Positions 1 through 10,959 are shown, counted from the stretch's first letter. The stretch: 64,000 nucleotides of DNA from Isoetes taiwanensis (GCA_021234155.1 JAJEKV010000097.1:124001-188000); one strand, 5' to 3'. Notes: a model not told the origin generated them from the sequence alone. Made by a program: numbers and translations.

Positions 1-1130
1 CAACTATTCTTCTCTACAAATCTTTCTGCTAGTTTAGCCATTCTAGACGTACAGGCAACGTATTCAGACACTATACATGTGTTCAAACATATGTGAAGGC
101 ATTTATACACATTTATTTGGATGTACACTCTAAAATGCTTGAGCAATGTCTGTTGCAAAGTATTGTCACATGCAGAGTAGTGCAACAGACATGTTAATGT
201 ATAGCCCTAATTGCGCTGATGTTTAAGAGGTTTAGCCATGCCTGCCTTTTCTATGAATGCATCTTGCATCATACTGACTTAGAAATGACTAAACTGTTCA
301 ATCATCATTCTCTTCGTACTCCTGCCATGAATAGGAACAGGTTCTTGATAAATAATGTTCAAAAAGCCATTCGCATTGACTCTCCAGAGCTTGAGCATTA
401 CCAAAATATGCACCATCTCGTGAACAAACTACTCGCGAGGTCAAGATATGCTCCCTTTTGCAGTGATTCAAATAACCCACTTTAGAACTGCATCTAGAAT
501 CTGCAAAAAGAATGGCCTATTAGAGAATGCGGTAACAATACCAACACAACACAAAATGCCAAAATACAGCCATTTTTACCGTAACATCCATTTATGCATG
601 ATGCAGCATTCATCACAGCAAATTTCAATGCTGAAATTGCCATGACACAATGCAAAAATACAACTACGCCTTCACATCTATTCACAGTTTATGCACCATT
701 CATCACAGCAATTTTGCCATTAATTTGTATCTTTCAACCAATCGATAACATGCTTTCACAGAGCCAATAACATGCTTTCACAAGAGTAGAAGATGAAGCC
801 TAGAATATTTGTCGCTCCAAAATCTTGATGCAGTCAATTTACAAAGCAGAACGTGCCTGAAACAGAACATAGCTAGGCATCTTGCAAGAAACTACACGGT
901 GTGCAGTAAAAATATACCAACCTCAATATCAGGATGACACATTTCTCATTTCAAATGCTTGCAATAGCAAAATTAATACTATGCATGCATGAAGATCCAC
1001 TTTAGGCACATGTGCACCCACAATGAGATTAGTGAGCGAACTTAATTCTTTCCAATATATGTTGCTAAATCTAGAGCAAATTCTAACCCCAAAACAAAAT
1101 GCAACAACTCAATTTACAGTCTCCACATTT
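1..1130. other. Intergenic, no gene recognised
   Basis: AT-rich sequence with only short chance open frames on both strands. I see no splice-bounded exon, RNA gene or repeat that I can name. Confidence 0.5.
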
Positions 1131-1162
1131 GCATAGTAATATCAGGAGAGATATTACTATGC
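1131..1162. repeat. 13-bp perfect inverted repeat at the Copia 5' edge
   Basis: GCATAGTAATATC at 1131-1143 is the exact reverse complement of GATATTACTATGC at 1150-1162, with a 6-base spacer. The right arm lies inside the 5' LTR of the Copia element and the left arm lies outside the sequence shared by the two LTRs. Confidence 0.8.
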
Positions 1163-1312
1163 TGACTAGATGCTGACGTGTCACTGTAGCTGACGTGGCG
1201 TACTCTATATAAGCCACAGTCAGTCTTCTTGAGGGTGGTGGAGTGGAGAGACCAACTCACGTTGGTGCGCTTGTATCTTCTTCTGTTCTTTCAGTTTCAT
1301 TACATTCTAAGA
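1145..1312 (+). repeat. 5' LTR of Copia 1
   Basis: Identical to 6050-6217. A TATA-like CTATATAAG at 1205-1213 probably drives the element transcript, with tandem TGACGTGxC motifs about 30 bases upstream that resemble bZIP sites. The LTR ends TTCTAAGA just before the primer-binding site. The true left end is uncertain, because the 3' copy seems to begin at TATTAGAA (6041) and this copy differs there. Confidence 0.88.
1205..1213 (+). promoter_or_regulatory. TATA box in Copia 1 LTR
   Basis: CTATATAAG lies downstream of two TGACGTG motifs and about 100 bases before the LTR end, the usual U3/R arrangement. The same box occurs in the 3' LTR near 6110. Confidence 0.6.
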
Positions 1313-1324
1313 TGGTATCAGAGC
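1313..1324 (+). other. tRNA-iMet primer-binding site, Copia 1
   Basis: TGGTATCAGAGC follows the LTR directly. It is the standard plant Copia primer site complementary to the 3' end of initiator methionine tRNA. Confidence 0.9.
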
Positions 1325-1826
1325 CGATCTGAAAGAGGAAGGTAGTGCAGCGTTGCCTATTTGTAAAGATCGGATTCAGCCAGGTGTTGTGGTTCGATCT
1401 GATCAAAGTTTGAGTGATCTTTGTAAAGATCTAGTGTTTTTTTTCGTCCAGATTGATTGGATAGTGCAAATTCAGGAATTCCGATTCATATTCTTGAATT
1501 TCCGGGTGAAATTGTCGCTGCTCTTGGTCAGATTGACGTGATCAGGGAGATCGGCTAACTTTAGTGTAAGTTTGGCTTGATTTGTCACAGATCGGCTATA
1601 TTTGGTGCACATCGGCTATATTTGACGTTGATTGTCAAAATCGTGCCGGTTTGTTTTTAAATTTCGAGAAAGATCAAGGTATTTGGGGTCGGATAAATCA
1701 GATCTTGCAAACTGATTTGATTTGTCGACTATTGTCCAAGATTGGCTTGCTTTCGTGTTGATTCACGGACTTGAGTCCGCATCTCTCTGCAATTTGTCTT
1801 TGCATTCTGTCTTCTTTTGTTTGCAA

Positions 1827-1982
1827 ATGGCTGTGAGCCAAGAACCGTGGAAATACTTCCAACATCCTGTTCTCGATCATCAAAATTTCTTTACCTGGAA
1901 GGAGGCTTTCAAAACCAATCTGCATCTGCGAGATTTGAGCGAAGTTCTAGGTTCTAAATGGAATCCACAGACGGATCTTTGA
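1827..1982 (+). CDS. Copia 1 gag, N-terminal frame
   Basis: ATG at 1827 opens a 51-codon frame starting MAVSQEPWKYF, which has the look of a Copia capsid N-terminus (tryptophans and the pattern NFFTWKEAF). It ends in CTT TGA at 1977-1982. The main polyprotein continues one base further on, in the +1 frame, with no gap in the protein pattern. Either one base has been lost here (mutation or sequence error) or ribosomes shift frame at CTT TGA. Confidence 0.75.
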   Translation: MAVSQEPWKYFQHPVLDHQNFFTWKEAFKTNLHLRDLSEVLGSKWNPQTDL

Positions 1983-4900
1983 GAAGAAGAAAGATGATTA
2001 TGCTTTGAATCATCTAAAAGCATGTGTAGGTACAGATTTTCTGATGGATCTTAAGGATTTTCATGATTTCAAATCGGCTTTCCAGTTTCTTCATGATCAG
2101 TGTGTACTTAAAGGAGAAGGTCACCAGCTTTTGTGTCTTACACAGATTGATACCCTCAGGTTGCTTGATTGTTCTGGAGTAAGAGATTATTTGAAGAAAC
2201 TTAGAGGTTTTCAAGAAGCTTATGTCGCAGCAGGTGGTCAAATGAAGGATTCCAGGCTTATTCTTTATGCACTCAAAGGATTGTCTGAAGAATATAGGCA
2301 TTTTGTCAAATTTTATAAGCTGCAACCAAACATTTCAGTCGATTTTCATCAATTTCAGCAGCAATTACTTGAAGAAGAGCAGGAACATAAAAGGTCAGCA
2401 GATACTGCAGCAGCTCATTATTCTAATACTAAAGCTGTTCCTTCTAGTTCTGTTTCCTCAAAGTCGACTTCTACTAAGAAGCCAATGTCATGTTGGCACT
2501 GTGGAGCAGAGGGTCATATGAAGTTTCAGTGCAAGAAATTTCAGAAGGAAGTTGCTCAATATCTCAAGTATAAATCACAATCTAGAAAAGATAAAGAGAC
2601 TGTCAAAGATTCAGAGATTAGTGCCAAGGTTTCAGAAATTTCGCTTGATGATCTGGAGGAGCAGTTTTTGGCTTTGGTGACTGATCAGTTTGAGGAAGAT
2701 GAGCTTTGGCTTGATGAGCTTTGGCTTGTTGATTCGGGAGCCACCAAGCATTTGGCCAGTAAGTCCCATGTTTTTTCTGATCTACAACCTCATCATTCCA
2801 CTGTCGTCAAGATGGCTGATGGCAATCTTGCTCGTTCTAAAGGCAAGGGCAAGGTTCAAATCGATCTTGATTCCTCTTCTACACTCAAAATTGATGATGT
2901 TCTGCATATGCCTGATTTGGTGGTCAATTTTCTTAGCGTGAGTCAAATTTATAAACAATTAGGTTTCTCAATTCTTTTTGAAGGAGGTCAAGTCTATATC
3001 TGCAGCAAGAAGCTCTTACAGCTGATTGATCCAAGTTTGGTTGGGATTGTTGCTCAAGGCAATTTAACCAAAGATGGTCTTTATGTTCTACATGGCAAGA
3101 ACACTCATCATGCTCATACTGCTGAAGTCTCACAGTCTTCTACTTCTTCCTGCTCAACTTCAGAATCCTTATGGCATGCCAGGTACGGGCATATTGGGCT
3201 TTCTCCTCTAGTTATTGCATCTAAATTAGGAATGGTTCAAGGCCTTCCTTTACTCAAAAATCAAGACCTGCAATGTCATGCCTGCAGATTGGGCAAACAA
3301 GTGCAGGCTCCATTTCCTAAACAAGCAACATTTCGAGCTACTCAGCCTTTAGAACTTATTCATTCAGATATTTGCTATATGCCACTTGAATCCTTGGCTG
3401 GTAGCAGGTATTTTCTGGTTTTTGTAGATGATTTTAGTCGATTCACTTGGGTTTATCCACTGAAGTTTAAGTCTCAAGCCTTCTCTACTTTCAAAAATTT
3501 CAGTGCCTTGGTTCAAACTCAGCTGTCTACTTCTATCAAGGCTATCAGAACAGATAATGCACGAGAGTATTTGTCAGCAGAATTTGAAGCCTATCTTCGA
3601 GATAAAGGCATTCATAGGGAACTTATTGTGCCCTATGCTCATTCCCAATTTGGGTTGGCTGAGCGGAAGCACAGAACATTATTGAATTTAGCTCGAAGCA
3701 TGCTCAAACACAAGAACATGCCACCTAGTTTTTGGGCAGAAGCAGTTCTGACTGCTTGTTATCTTTCAAATCGGGCACCCACAAAGTCCTTGAATCTAAA
3801 GACACCCTTTGAGACACTTTATTCAATCAAACCTGATGTTTCCCATTTCAGAGTGTTTGGATGTCTTGGTTATGCTGCCTATCCAAAGGAGATACTACAG
3901 AAGCAAGGCAAGTTAGCTGATAGGGCACGTCAAGTCATTTTCATTGGATATACTCCCAACATGAAGGCCTGGAGGTGTTATGATCCCGAAACTCAGACTG
4001 TTTTTGCCTCAAGGAGTATGCAATTTTTTGAAAACAAATCTTATGATTTTCAGCTTTCACATCCTGTTGATTATGACACTGCTGTCATAAATCTTTTAGA
4101 CATTGATTCTTGTTCTTCTTCATCATCTATTTCTTCCTCATCTTCCACTATTTCTCTTCCTCTCTCTTCTTCATCTTCCACTGTTTCTGCTTCCTCATTT
4201 CTTAGTCCTCCTGTACCTTTACCCACATTTAGCCCTTCTATTCCTTTACCTACAATTGAGCCAATCCCACAGTCCATATCCACAAATCCATATGCTGACT
4301 ATGAACCTCTTGATTACCATGAAATACCTGAACATTCGTCGTCTGTTTTACCTCTTACTTTTCCTCAGCCCAACCACATTCATGATTTACAATACCCTGA
4401 CTCTAGTTCTTCTGTTTTGTGCAATTTTGCACTCATGACTAAAGTTTTACACGATCGAGATCCTATTTTCTACAATCAGGCAGCTAAATCAGATCACTGG
4501 ATTCATGCCATGCAAGAGGAATTGGAGATGATGTCAAAACAGGATACATGGGATCTTGTTCCTCGACCTTCTGATAAGAATGTTATAGGTGCCAAATGGA
4601 TCTTTAGGACTAAATACAGGTCGGATGGTACCATTTCCAGATACAAGGCTCGTCTTGTAGCAAAAGGGTATACTCAGCAGGAAGGCTTTGATTACAATGA
4701 TGTTTTTTCTCCTGTGGTCAGATTGGATACTTTGAGAGCTGTATTGGCCTTAGCAGCACAGTCAGCCTGGCCAGTTCATCATTTTGATTTCAAATCTGCT
4801 TTTCTCAATGGTGATTTGGAGGAAGAGTTGTATATGCAGCAGCCCCCAGGTTTTGTGAGCAAACAATTTCCTGATTATGTTTGCAAGCTTAAGAAAAGTA

Positions 4901-6000
4901 TATATGGTTTGAAACAGGCACCTCGATGTTGGAATCACAAAATTAATGGGTATCTGGAAAAATTGGGATATCACAGGTCGAAAGCAGATCCTAGCCTCTA
5001 TTTTCAGTTTCAAGGTGCCAATGTATCTATTCTTCTTCTTTATGTTGATGATACTATTCTAACTGGCAGTGCAGTTGATCTCATTCAACATACCAAGAAT
5101 TGTATTTTCTCAGACTTTGAAGTCACTGATTTGGGTCTTATGCACTATTGTTTGGGTATTGAAATTTGGCAGACTCCTCAAGGTATTCACCTCACTCAGC
5201 AGAAGTATATTAAAGAGATACTAGACAAATTTCATATGACAGATGCCAAGCCTACTAAGGTTCCTTGGGATCCAGGTCATAAACTATCTTTGCAGTCTGA
5301 AGAAGAAGATGCAGATGCCACTCTTTATCGACAGTTAGTAGGGGAATTGTTATACCTTACTATCACTCGACCAGATATCACATATTCAGTAGGTGTGCTC
5401 ACTCGCTTTATGACACATCCTAAAGTATCTCATTGGAAAGCTGCTAAACAGGTCCTTAGATATCTTGTTGGCACACAAACTGAAGGTCTTTTCTATGGAA
5501 GGGTCAGTAATCCTCAGCTGAAAATTTATTCTGACTCTGACATGGCTTCTACAGATGTAACTTCAAGAAAATCCTTGACAGGCTTTATTTCCTTCTTTGG
5601 GAATAGTCCAATCACTTGGAGTTCCAGATCTCAACCTACTGTGAGTATCAGTACTACTGAAGCTGAACTCAAGGCTCTCACTGCTACAACTCAAGAACTA
5701 AAATGGTTGCTGCATCTTTTTGAAGATTTAAAGATTCCTGTTAAGCCAGCTCATTTATACTGTGATAATAGCGGGGCTATTTCACATGTTAAGGACCTAA
5801 AGATGCACCTGCAGATAAAACATTTAGATATCAAACTCTGTTTTATCCGAGAGCAACTTCAAGAGGGTTATCTGCTTCTACATCACTGTCCAACTCATGC
5901 ACAGATAGCAGATGGTTTTACTAAAGCGTTATCAGGCAAGCACTTCAGCAATCTTAAAAGTATTTTACACTTGCAACCCTATTGTCCTGAAGGGGGATAG
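1981..6000 (+). CDS. Copia 1 gag-pol polyprotein
   Basis: About 1,340 codons open without a stop. In order: rest of capsid; zinc knuckle CWHCGAEGHMKFQC (near residue 160, numbering from the codon at 2005); aspartic protease LVDSGATKHL (near 240); GAG-pre-integrase with H-H-C-C; integrase core with HSD, RTDN and the ERKHRT region; a serine-rich linker (near 700-735); reverse transcriptase with LLYVDDTIL; RNase H with STTEAELKA. It ends LQPYCPEGG. The frame has no ATG at its upstream edge, so translation must come from the gag start at 1827 through the frame break. The integrase glutamate motif reads FGLAERKHRT where most Copia elements have NGVVERKNRT. Confidence 0.92.
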   Translation, partial: EKKKDDYALNHLKACVGTDFLMDLKDFHDFKSAFQFLHDQCVLKGEGHQLLCLTQIDTLRLLDCSGVRDYLKKLRGFQEAYVAAGGQMKDSRLILYALKGLSEEYRHFVKFYKLQPNISVDFHQFQQQLLEEEQEHKRSADTAAAHYSNTKAVPSSSVSSKSTSTKKPMSCWHCGAEGHMKFQCKKFQKEVAQYLKYKSQSRKDKETVKDSEISAKVSEISLDDLEEQFLALVTDQFEEDELWLDELWLVDSGATKHLASKSHVFSDLQPHHSTVVKMADGNLARSKGKGKVQIDLDSSSTLKIDDVLHMPDLVVNFLSVSQIYKQLGFSILFEGGQVYICSKKLLQLIDPSLVGIVAQGNLTKDGLYVLHGKNTHHAHTAEVSQSSTSSCSTSESLWHARYGHIGLSPLVIASKLGMVQGLPLLKNQDLQCHACRLGKQVQAPFPKQATFRATQPLELIHSDICYMPLESLAGSRYFLVFVDDFSRFTWVYPLKFKSQAFSTFKNFSALVQTQLSTSIKAIRTDNAREYLSAEFEAYLRDKGIHRELIVPYAHSQFGLAERKHRTLLNLARSMLKHKNMPPSFWAEAVLTACYLSNRAPTKSLNLKTPFETLYSIKPDVSHFRVFGCLGYAAYPKEILQKQGKLADRARQVIFIGYTPNMKAWRCYDPETQTVFASRSMQFFENKSYDFQLSHPVDYDTAVINLLDIDSCSSSSSISSSSSTISLPLSSSSSTVSASSFLSPPVPLPTFSPSIPLPTIEPIPQSISTNPYADYEPLDYHEIPEHSSSVLPLTFPQPNHIHDLQYPDSSSSVLCNFALMTKVLHDRDPIFYNQAAKSDHWIHAMQEELEMMSKQDTWDLVPRPSDKNVIGAKWIFRTKYRSDGTISRYKARLVAKGYTQQEGFDYNDVFSPVVRLDTLRAVLALAAQSAWPVHHFDFKSAFLNGDLEEELYMQQPPGFVSKQFPDYVCKLKKSIYGLKQAPRCWNHKINGYLEKLGYHRSKADPSLYFQFQGANVSILLLYVDDTILTGSAVDLIQHTKNCIFSDFEVTDLGLMHYCLGIEIWQTPQGIHLTQQKYIKEILDKFHMTDAKPTKVPWDPGHKLSLQSEEEDADATLYRQLVGELLYLTITRPDITYSVGVLTRFMTHPKVSHWKAAKQVLRYLVGTQTEGLFYGRVSNPQLKIYSDSDMASTDVTSRKSLTGFISFFGNSPITWSSRSQPTVSISTTEAELKALTATTQELKWLLHLFEDLKIPVKPAHLYCDNSGAISHVKDLKMHLQIKHLDIKLCFIREQLQEGYLLLHHCPTHAQIADGFTKALSGKHFSNLKSILHLQPYCPEGG

Positions 6001-6031
6001 CAGCTGAAGGGGGATTTTCAAGCATCTAGTC

Positions 6032-6040
6032 AAAGGGGGA
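6032..6040 (+). other. Polypurine tract, Copia 1
   Basis: AAAGGGGGA just before the 3' LTR, the plus-strand primer for reverse transcription. The motif AGGGGGAT occurs three times between 5990 and 6041 (overlapping the end of pol), suggesting local duplication of the tract. Confidence 0.75.
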
Positions 6041-6217
6041 TATTAGAAAGGAGAGATATTACTATGCTGACTAGATGCTGACGTGTCACTGTAGCTGACG
6101 TGGCGTACTCTATATAAGCCACAGTCAGTCTTCTTGAGGGTGGTGGAGTGGAGAGACCAACTCACGTTGGTGCGCTTGTATCTTCTTCTGTTCTTTCAGT
6201 TTCATTACATTCTAAGA
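6041..6217 (+). repeat. 3' LTR of Copia 1
   Basis: From 6050 on it is identical to the 5' LTR. The likely true start is TATTAGAA at 6041, directly after the polypurine tract; it would pair as a short terminal inverted repeat with TTCTAAGA at 6210-6217. Confidence 0.85.
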
Positions 6218-6928
6218 CCCTCCATGCAGATATTTACTAAAACATGACTCAACTTACCAATAAGCCTTCAAAATATTGACTGCTAACATTATTGTAAATT
6301 TTAAGAAATCTCGAGAGAAAATCATATAGAAAGTTGAATGGCCCTATAGACTCTGTGTCCCTAAAGAGGAGAAAGACAACTGGTAAATGTCAAAACAAGC
6401 ATTGAACAATAGATTGATTCGCCATAAAACACATGGGAAGACATACATGAATCTGGTTCACAATGTTGAAAATCAAGATAGAAGCCATGATACAAAAAAA
6501 CAGAGTGCAAAGTACAAAGCAACTGGATTGCATTTGACCCATGTCAGATATACTGTGCTTGACTTTCTCTGAGCAAAAAGAACCTAAAAGTTGCCTCAAA
6601 ATAAATAAGCACCTTTCATAGCTGGAACTCGTTTGCTCCCCTTCAATTATGCCACCGCCCTGTTTAGACCCTGAGTTTTGTATACATAAAATTTGCATCC
6701 TGCAATGTATGCCACAGAAGGTTTCTATGAAGCCCTCGGTATGAGCAGACCCATTTACCCTGGGATCTTGGATCTTGGATCTTTTTAAGCATGGGAGTTA
6801 CCTTACCCAGATGTGCTCCCTTGCCAACATTTGGAAGGCCCTGCCCAAATGGGAAATGTGAGAATAATAGCCCAGCCAAACTTTTCATAGTCTTTATATA
6901 TTAGTTTAAACAGAACATGTGTACTTAC
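6218..6928. other. Intergenic, no gene recognised
   Basis: Only short unsupported open frames on both strands. It may include 3' untranslated or intronic sequence of the minus-strand exons that follow. Confidence 0.4.
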
Positions 6929-7182
6929 CACAAGATCAACGTCAGCTACAACAGATGCAAAGTTAAAGATTGCCACTGCCAAGTCTGCAAACCATCCAAA
7001 CTAGTATTAAATATTTCGAATCATCTTTGTGTCTCAACAACCTGAAGGTTTTGTAGACAAATTTACAGCGCAGTGAAGATCAAATACTACAAAAATAAAA
7101 ACTTTGCATCAGAATACCTGAGACAACATCCACAGATAGTAGATCCAATCGAAATGACTTATCAATGAATTGCAAAGGCATC
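6929..7182 (-). CDS. Two possible exons of an unidentified gene
   Basis: Two short open stretches have good splice borders and join in frame: 7118-7182 (CAG acceptor, donor GTATTC) and 6929-6984 (TTTGCAG acceptor, donor GTAAGT). Together they read MPLQFIDKSFRLDLLSV... then DLAVAIFNFASVVADVDLV. I do not recognise the protein. A further piece near 7310-7390 could be an upstream exon. They may be part of an unknown gene just downstream of the FLV fragment, or chance. Confidence 0.3.
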
Positions 7183-7518
7183 CTGCAATGATGCACAAGT
7201 TATCCACAGTAGCAAGTTGCTATCGTTGTGTAAGAAATAGGCTGAGCACAAATTCTCCCTATAATAATTAAAACGTAAGTGAGGTTTCAGGGATAGAGTA
7301 TCTAACCTCTACTGGTAAAATGAATCAATTCTCGAATATAATAAGACATGTTGCCTTGCTGCTAAGAGCCACTTCAAGATGGCACATCTGCATTCCATGC
7401 GCATTGCAAGTGCAAAATAATAAGAACGTAAGCCTTTAAAATAGTAATAGTCAGATGAAAAGGGCATTTACCTATGCGCAGATGCGCTGATTTGCTATTC
7501 TTGAGGAGGAGAAATCTT

Positions 7519-8666
7519 CTAAGTAAGAACAAAACATTCCTTAACCCTTAAAGAGGGAAGGGCAGAAGAAAGTCCAGCTTCAAGAAATCGCTGAAGTAGT
7601 GTATCAACTGGTTGGTCATCACCACCATAGCTCTCTGCTATTAGAACGGGCTGCAAAATCCAGTTGCAAAGAGGTTACATCTTTTCAAACAAATCACAAT
7701 TTAGGATATTCATATACTGTAAAATCAGGATAGCCGCATACTGTAAAGTCACAAGGGCATGCCAGATATACCTCCTGCCAAGAGTCTGGCTGCATGAGAT
7801 GCCTTACGTAGAAAAATTATGGCAGAAGGAAGCATAGATGACACAGGCATAAGACGTGTCATATGACTTGCACTTTAATAGCAAACTAGGAAAAACATGG
7901 GAAAATGTGCTGTATGGAGAAAATAATATAAAAACGAAAACATGATGTTCTCGATATATTACCTGCTTGGGTTTTCCAGATCCAGAACTTGGTAGTGCTG
8001 ACTATTGCATTAGCAGATCCAGAACTTGGTGGTGCGATTACAACTACAACACCATTCTTTCCTATTGTTTCCACTAATTCCTGTGTGTCCACGGAATTCA
8101 AATTGATCATCTCAACTCCCTCATTCGCTTTTGTCAATCCTCTTGCCAGTGCCTGAAGGTATAAAGTAAGAAACTCCATTTTCAAATCCTCAACAGAATA
8201 CTGTGACATGCAGTTCATAAATGCAATGATGTGGATAACTTATGTTTCTGTGGAGCAGCCTGGATTAAAATAATAATAAGCGTACAATTTGGTCCAAAGA
8301 AGTTCCCGTGATGTTTCAATGACAAAGATCATGAATATTTATGCTTCTCAAAGGCAATAAAGCTATACATAAGCCATTGTTGTATGTAATAAGTTCAAAT
8401 GACATGAAAGGGAGTACTTACTTGAGAAAGACGGTCACTAAATCCATAGTCAGAAACATAAAGAACAGCGACACTAGCTAGCTGCTTTTCTAACGCCTTC
8501 TTACTCCAAGTTTCATATTTGTATATAAGCTTGACAACATTATAGCGTAAAAGTGGACAAGATCCTGTTGCTATAACTGTGAAATTTATTGGCTCAATCC
8601 TTTTAAGAGCAGTTAGAACAGACCGGGAATTTGGTTTCATCAAGCAACTTTCGACGAAAATTCCAC
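7519..8666 (-). pseudogene. Flavodiiron protein (FLV) gene fragment, C-terminal exons
   Basis: Three exons resemble chloroplast flavodiiron proteins, which reduce O2 at photosystem I in algae and non-flowering plants. Exon 8422-8666 (245 nt, donor GTAAGT) holds the end of the metallo-beta-lactamase-like domain (SCLMKPNSRSV, TGSCPLLR) and the start of the flavodoxin domain (VAVLYVSDYGFSDRL). Exon 7963-8152 holds ALARGLTKANEGVEM to IAPPSSGSANAIVST. Exon 7519-7650 holds PVLIAESYGGDDQPVDTLL and runs into a stop. The N-terminal iron-binding half and the C-terminal flavin-reductase domain were not found. The middle exon carries a 17-bp direct repeat (8 and 45 bases into the PPSSG region), and its 190 nt leave the next exon out of frame. 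TGSCP replaces the usual TGHGP, as in the FLVA/Flv1 class with altered ligands (less sure). The copy is probably broken. Confidence 0.75.
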
Positions 8667-10959
8667 CTATCAGAAGAAAAAGGACTGCAAGAAAGTTATC
8701 AAAGAAACAATTAATAATAACAAAAACAGAGGCCAAAAATCTATGAAAGAGGTGGCGTTTAAAAACGCCATTTTCAGTGGTGTTTCTTGGCCTCCAAGTT
8801 CTAAACATCCTATAAAAGAACATTCATTCATCATATTATCCTATAGGAAGGTTGCAAATTACGTGAAACACTGATGGAGAGCCTTCCACAGGAGACATGG
8901 GCAATGAGCCTTACCAACTGCAAGACCAGAACAACAGTTAAAGTAATCCTTGAGCAAGAGTAAATATCATGCTAGATCATTAACTTACTAACTGAACTGG
9001 CATAACATAAATTAACGCCTTTTATTTGGCACACTGTCTTGTGAAGACTTGTGAAGATTGTTCTTCATAAAAGACATTAACTGCTACAGTGCATTGGCCT
9101 TCTGACCAAGTTCAAGGACCACTTCAAACTCTGATCCGGGTAAAACTCACAAATAGGTACTCACAAATCATGGCATCAGCAAGGCAACCTGGAGAAACAA
9201 AACAAGAACGAGCCACTTATAACGTACAATACCAACTGCTAAATGATCTGCAAGCCATCTAGCATGTTCTGATATAGCAAAGAAGAGGCCCAACAGAATC
9301 TAGAACATGACTGACATAGCAAGCCAGGGAGGAGAATTAGATCCATATTCCGTGAGGCTTTCATACATAAAACCTCTTGCCGAAGTTCTAACGCCACGCA
9401 ACCATATAAACATGGATGAATTTAATTCCAAATGCCTGTATTCACTCCATTAACATTCAGCTTACAAACTAAAAGCATGTAAATAGGTTAACTACCTCTT
9501 CATAATATCAACAACAGCTGTCTGCCCATCCCAAACAAGACAATGCCTATGGTAGGATTGCCATACCTTGCAAATGCAAGCTCTGTTTTGCCAACAGGAG
9601 CATTCATTTGAAAGCTTAAGGAAAGACCTGAAAGTAACACTAGGCACACAATTTTCAAATTCCTAATCTAAATATGTCGAATATGACAAAATGCATTTGC
9701 TGCTCTAATTTTACGGCAGAGTAATAACAGGGGCCTAGCTTCAACAAGGAAGCTCCATTTCTAAAACATAAGCATGCATTAGAAAGCTTATAGAGTAGCC
9801 TATAAAAGATGTTAGGTACATCTTTTCCAAATTCATAGTACAAATGGGTTCAAATGCAGCAAAACGAATCTCCAGCTTTGATACTTTGCCATGGTTGTAG
9901 CCTCAATAATAGCAAACAGACCATATGTGATCGCTGCCCATACCAGCCGACCCATTCTAAAATGCTTTATTCCAACCCATTAACAGTATCAACAGTTTTA
10001 ACTCTAATTCTAGATCTTTCTACTTATTTTGCTCATCAAAGAATACCAGTGGATCTTCCGGAAAAACCATACGATAGTGCTTGAAAACTATATAACAATA
10101 GATAGAATCTAGAGATAACTACTCTGTTTTGCAAATTTTGTTCTCAGAAAAATTACCTTCTTAGTAGCTGGATATGCAATCGAATCTTGCTGGAAGCTAT
10201 GCTGATGGGTATTTGAACAGCACAGTATCTTGTCCCTTAAAGCTTGTTCCACACACTATGTTAAGAAACTGAAACCCAATCATATGTTTCGCAGCATTCA
10301 GACTGGCCAAAACCGTCAGTGGGTCACCTTCAGAGATGCTGCTACTAAAGCTTTTACCTTAAAATTATTTAACAGATTATAAGCTAGAGAAAATCCTCCG
10401 GAGCCCTGAATCCATCTCTGATCCGCTTTCCAAAAGCATGCCAGAGATATAATTTCGATTTCTACTGCTCAAAGAAGCACCATCCAGGCAATTTCGGCCC
10501 ATTTATTGCAAAGTTCGGTCGACTATGGCAGCTCCATCATGCCGTATCCAAACTTGGTCGAAGCCTCATCAATATAACAGGCCCTTATAACCCTGAACTT
10601 TGCAGCCCAGAGGCATCGGATTTAGCAAATCCTAGGCATCCCAATAGAAATTAAGAAAACAAAAAAAGGAAAACTTAAGCTTACATGCACAAGGTGCACA
10701 CCATCTCTCCAATCGGCCAGTTCATAACCTCGACCCCATTTGCAAACAATGGTTTACCAAAGAGCTGGTAAAATTCGTACTTGAAAAATATATGGGTAAC
10801 TTGGCAACAATGCTCTGAGTGCAGTGAATCTTTTCGTCTAAGAATGGAAATGAGCAGCCATCAGCAACAAACCGAAACTCGAATGGCGCTCCACATTGCC
10901 GCCATAACACAGACACGAAGAAATCCAAGTTTCGAGCTCTGCTCCGGCGTGAGAAGAGA

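Larger units (their letters stand above)
1145..6217 (+). mobile_element. Copia LTR retrotransposon 1, nearly intact
   Basis: An LTR element in the Copia order: LTR, primer-binding site, gag with one zinc knuckle, protease, integrase, reverse transcriptase, RNase H, polypurine tract, LTR. The shared 168 bases of the two LTRs are identical by eye, so the insertion is recent. No target-site duplication is visible: the bases left of the 5' LTR (TAGTAA) do not match those right of the 3' LTR (CCCTCC). The 5' end may therefore be rearranged. The only break in coding is one frame change near the start of gag. It could still be mobile if that break is bypassed or is a sequence error. Confidence 0.93.

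Noticed and set aside
4071-4438. Acidic minus frame and leucine-rich plus frame inside Copia 1
   Set aside because: Shadows of the serine-rich linker of the Copia polyprotein.
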